The notes under the pieces are model-generated. The model was not told the DNA's origin. It saw only the letters and a list, made by a program, of their open reading frames with translations, and did not search any database. Positions 21,756 through 23,714 of a stretch of DNA of 23,714 nt are shown here, one piece after another (within the stretch, counting starts at the first letter, position 1; every line of letters starts with the position of its first letter). Made by a program: the position numbers and the translations under genes. The DNA comes from JACQAI01 sp035507915 (lineage in GTDB: Bacteria > Pseudomonadota > Alphaproteobacteria > Elsterales > Elsteraceae), in assembly GCA_035507915.1 (NCBI GenBank), contig DATJNS010000132.1, positions 1 through 23,714 on the forward strand. The letters are read 5' to 3'.

Positions 21756-22997
21756 ATGCGCAGGGTAGTTGCATTCGGGGCGAGCCTGTTGGCGCTCGGC
21801 CTCGCGGGCGGCGCGTGGGCGCAGGCCCCGATCAAGATCGGCGTGCCCTTGCCGCTCAGCGGCAACGCGGCGAGCGCCGGCAACGCGGCCAAGGCGGCGC
21901 TCGAGCTCGGCGCCGAGATCGTCAACGGCGACCACCCGGAGCTGGCGCCGCTCCCGCTCGCCGGCGGCGCGGGCTTGCCCGCGCTCGGCGGCGCCAAGAT
22001 CGAGCTCGTGTTCGCCGACCATCAGGGCAACCCCTCGGTCGGCCAGAGCCAGACCCTGCGCCTGATCACCCAGGACCAGGTCGTCGCGCTCACCGGCTCC
22101 TACCAGTCGTCGGTCACGCTGACCGCGAGCGCGGTCGCCGAGCGCTACGGCATCCCGTTCGTCAACGGCGAGTCGGTCGCCGCCAACCTGACCGAGCGCG
22201 GCTTCAAGACGTTCTTCCGCGTCACGCCGCTGGCGTCCGACTTCGCGCGGAACTACATGAGCTTCTTCGCCGACCTCGGCAAGGCGGGCCACCCGGTCAA
22301 GACGCTGGGCGTGGTCTACGAGAACACCGAGTACGGCACCTCGGTCTCCGACACCGTGCGGACGTACGCCAAGGAGGCCGGCTTCGCGATCGTCGCCGAC
22401 ATCGCCTACAACGCCAACAGCACCGACGTGTCCTCGCAGGTGCTCCAGCTGAAGGACAAGAAGCCCGACGCGGTGATCTTCATCAGCTACACGGCGGACG
22501 CGATCCTCTACGTCAAGACCATGAAGGCGCTCGACTACATGCCGACGGTCATGCTCGCCGACGACGCCGGCTTCTCCGACCCGTCGTTCGTCGAGAGCTC
22601 GGCCAGCCTGGCGCAGGGCCTGATGAACCGCAGCGCCTGGAGCATCGGCAAGCCGGGCTCGGTGACCGCCAAGCTCAACGACATGTACAAGGCCAAGACC
22701 GGCCGCGATCTCGACGACACCAGCGCGCGCACCCTGCAGGGCTTCCTGGTGCTGGCGGATGCGATCAACCGCGCCGGCTCGACCAAGCCCGACGCGATCA
22801 TCAAGGCGCTCGCCGCGACCGACCTGAAGCCCAACCAGCTCATGATGGGCTACAAGGGCGTGAAGTTCGACGCCAAGGGCCAGAACACGCTCGCCGCGAC
22901 CTACCTGATCCAGCTCGTCGGCAACAAGTACGTCGCGGTGTGGCCCAAGGAAGACGCCGAGGCGCCGATCGAGTGGCCGTACAAGGGCTGGAAATAA
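21756..22997 (+). CDS. Branched-chain-amino-acid-type (HAAT) ABC transporter substrate-binding protein, LivJ-like
   Basis: 413-residue secreted binding protein with a signal peptide ending about residue 22 (AGGAWA/QA). The mature N terminus PIKIGVPLPLSGNAASAGNAAKAALELGAEIVNG is the type I periplasmic-binding (Leu/Ile/Val, amide) signature. Later blocks are LITQDQVVALTGSYQSSVTLTASAVAERYGIPFVNGES, FKTFFRVTP and AVIFISYTADAILYVKTMK. GGAGGGG precedes the ATG. A permease gene opens 27 bases after its stop. HAAT-type systems carry amino acids, amides, urea or aromatic acids; with DapA-type and enolase-type enzymes around, a carboxylic acid is plausible here. Confidence 0.92.
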   Translation: MRRVVAFGASLLALGLAGGAWAQAPIKIGVPLPLSGNAASAGNAAKAALELGAEIVNGDHPELAPLPLAGGAGLPALGGAKIELVFADHQGNPSVGQSQTLRLITQDQVVALTGSYQSSVTLTASAVAERYGIPFVNGESVAANLTERGFKTFFRVTPLASDFARNYMSFFADLGKAGHPVKTLGVVYENTEYGTSVSDTVRTYAKEAGFAIVADIAYNANSTDVSSQVLQLKDKKPDAVIFISYTADAILYVKTMKALDYMPTVMLADDAGFSDPSFVESSASLAQGLMNRSAWSIGKPGSVTAKLNDMYKAKTGRDLDDTSARTLQGFLVLADAINRAGSTKPDAIIKALAATDLKPNQLMMGYKGVKFDAKGQNTLAATYLIQLVGNKYVAVWPKEDAEAPIEWPYKGWK

Positions 22998-23024
22998 GCG
23001 GCTGACCGGCCCGGCCGCGCGCCG

Positions 23025-23714
23025 TTGGTCATCGTCCAGGTCATCGTGGGCGGCCTCCTGCTGGGGGCCGTCTACGCGCTGTACTCCTCGGGCCTGACCC
23101 TGATCTGGGGCATGATGAACGTCGTCAATTTCGCGCACGGCGACTTCGTCATGATCGGCATGTACGTCGCGTTCTGGGTCTTCACCCTGCTGCACGGCGG
23201 CCCGCTGATGTTCGGCCCGATCGCGGCGGCTCTCCTGTTCGCGTTCGGCGTGCTCGTCTACATGGCGCTGGTGCGCCACGTGATGGCCGGCAGCCTGCTG
23301 TCCCAGATGCTGGCGACGTTCGGGCTCGCCCTCACGCTGCGCTACAGCGCGCTGTGGGCCTTCACCTCGAACTTCCGCACCTTGCCCGACGATCTGGTCG
23401 GCGGCTCGATCAACATCGGCGGCGTGCTGCTGGGCGCGCCGCTGGTGATCGCCGGCGGCGTGGCGCTCGTCATCACCCTCGCGCTGCACCTCCTGCTCAC
23501 CCGCACCATGATCGGCAGCCAGCTGCTCGCCGTGTCGGAGGACCGCAACGCCGCCATGCTGATGGGCATCGCGCCCGATCGCATGCAGGCGTTGGCCTGG
23601 GGGCTCGCCGGCATCGGCACCGGGATCGCCGGCGCGCTGTTCGCGACCTTCTATCCGATCTCGCCCACGGTCGGCGAAAGCCTGGCCCTGATCGCGTTCG
23701 TGGTGGTGTCGCTC
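23025..23714 (+). CDS. HAAT ABC transporter inner-membrane permease, LivH-like (cut by window end)
   Basis: 230 codons to the right edge, open at the end. The translated N terminus, VIVQVIVGGLLLGAVYALYS, then LTLIWGMMNVVNFAHGDFVM, is the classic LivH opening. Later parts are SQMLATFGLALTLRYSALW and LLAVSEDRNAAMLMGIAPDRMQALAWGLAGIGTGIAGAL, the latter being the ATPase-coupling loop of LivH proteins. There is no ATG before WGMMN, so the start must be a rare codon: TTG at 23025 (best by family length) or GTG at 23046. Neither has a clear ribosome site. The frame is the same as that of the binding protein just upstream, separated only by its TAA and 27 bases. The partner LivM, LivG and LivF genes are expected past the edge. 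Confidence 0.88.
   Translation, partial: MVIVQVIVGGLLLGAVYALYSSGLTLIWGMMNVVNFAHGDFVMIGMYVAFWVFTLLHGGPLMFGPIAAALLFAFGVLVYMALVRHVMAGSLLSQMLATFGLALTLRYSALWAFTSNFRTLPDDLVGGSINIGGVLLGAPLVIAGGVALVITLALHLLLTRTMIGSQLLAVSEDRNAAMLMGIAPDRMQALAWGLAGIGTGIAGALFATFYPISPTVGESLALIAFVVVSL

Noticed and set aside
20586..23489. 967-codon open frame on the minus strand
   Set aside because: It runs antisense across three well-supported plus-strand genes and a palindromic repeat; residues are dominated by Arg, Val, Asp, Leu and His with no domain.

Overview
The window reads as chromosomal DNA of a high-GC alphaproteobacterium. This rests on dense operons with overlapping start and stop codons, several Tat-exported redox proteins, PlcP/BtaAB lipid-remodelling genes, and short palindromic repeats of the kinds scattered through alphaproteobacterial genomes. 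Genus cannot be fixed from the sequence; a Rhodospirillales or Hyphomicrobiales (Reyranella- or Bradyrhizobium-like) soil bacterium is my guess. I see no tRNA, rRNA, CRISPR array, transposase or phage gene.

Layout. (1) 211-6219, minus strand: a tight seven-gene operon, read 5' to 3' as a 2Fe-2S subunit, a Tat-exported molybdopterin hydroxylase, soxY, soxZ, soxA, a small c4-type cytochrome and an FccB/SoxF flavoprotein. It is a periplasmic sulfur-oxidation module lacking soxX, soxB and soxCD within the window and physically joined to a molybdenum hydroxylase. SoxY has a non-standard C terminus, and soxA carries an in-frame palindromic repeat in its signal peptide. (2) 6531-14291, plus strand: a TauD/TfdA dioxygenase, an enolase-superfamily enzyme and an iron/polyamine-type ABC importer with two paralogous binding proteins separated by an alpha/beta hydrolase, then a fused double permease and an ATPase. 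This looks like an uptake-plus-catabolism unit for an unidentified organic substrate. (3) 14372-15412: a TonB-like energy transducer. (4) 15526-18256: plcP-btaA-btaB, the phosphate-starvation pathway that replaces phospholipids by the betaine lipid DGTS, preceded by three GTC-centred repeats at 11-bp spacing that look like a PHO box. (5) 18332-20554, minus strand: a DapA-family lyase and a mandelate-racemase-type sugar-acid dehydratase. (6) 20742 to the right edge, plus strand: a second, divergent DapA-family protein followed by a LivJ-type binding protein and the start of a LivH-type permease.

How the parts work together. The sox operon probably passes electrons from sulfur compounds, and perhaps from an aldehyde or N-heterocycle oxidised by the Mo enzyme, to c-type cytochromes. 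Genes 18332 to the end form a likely sugar-acid or carboxylic-acid uptake and degradation locus (dehydratase plus aldolase/dehydratase plus HAAT transporter). Four kinds of palindromic or tandem repeat sit at the ends of these blocks, and one has entered a coding region.
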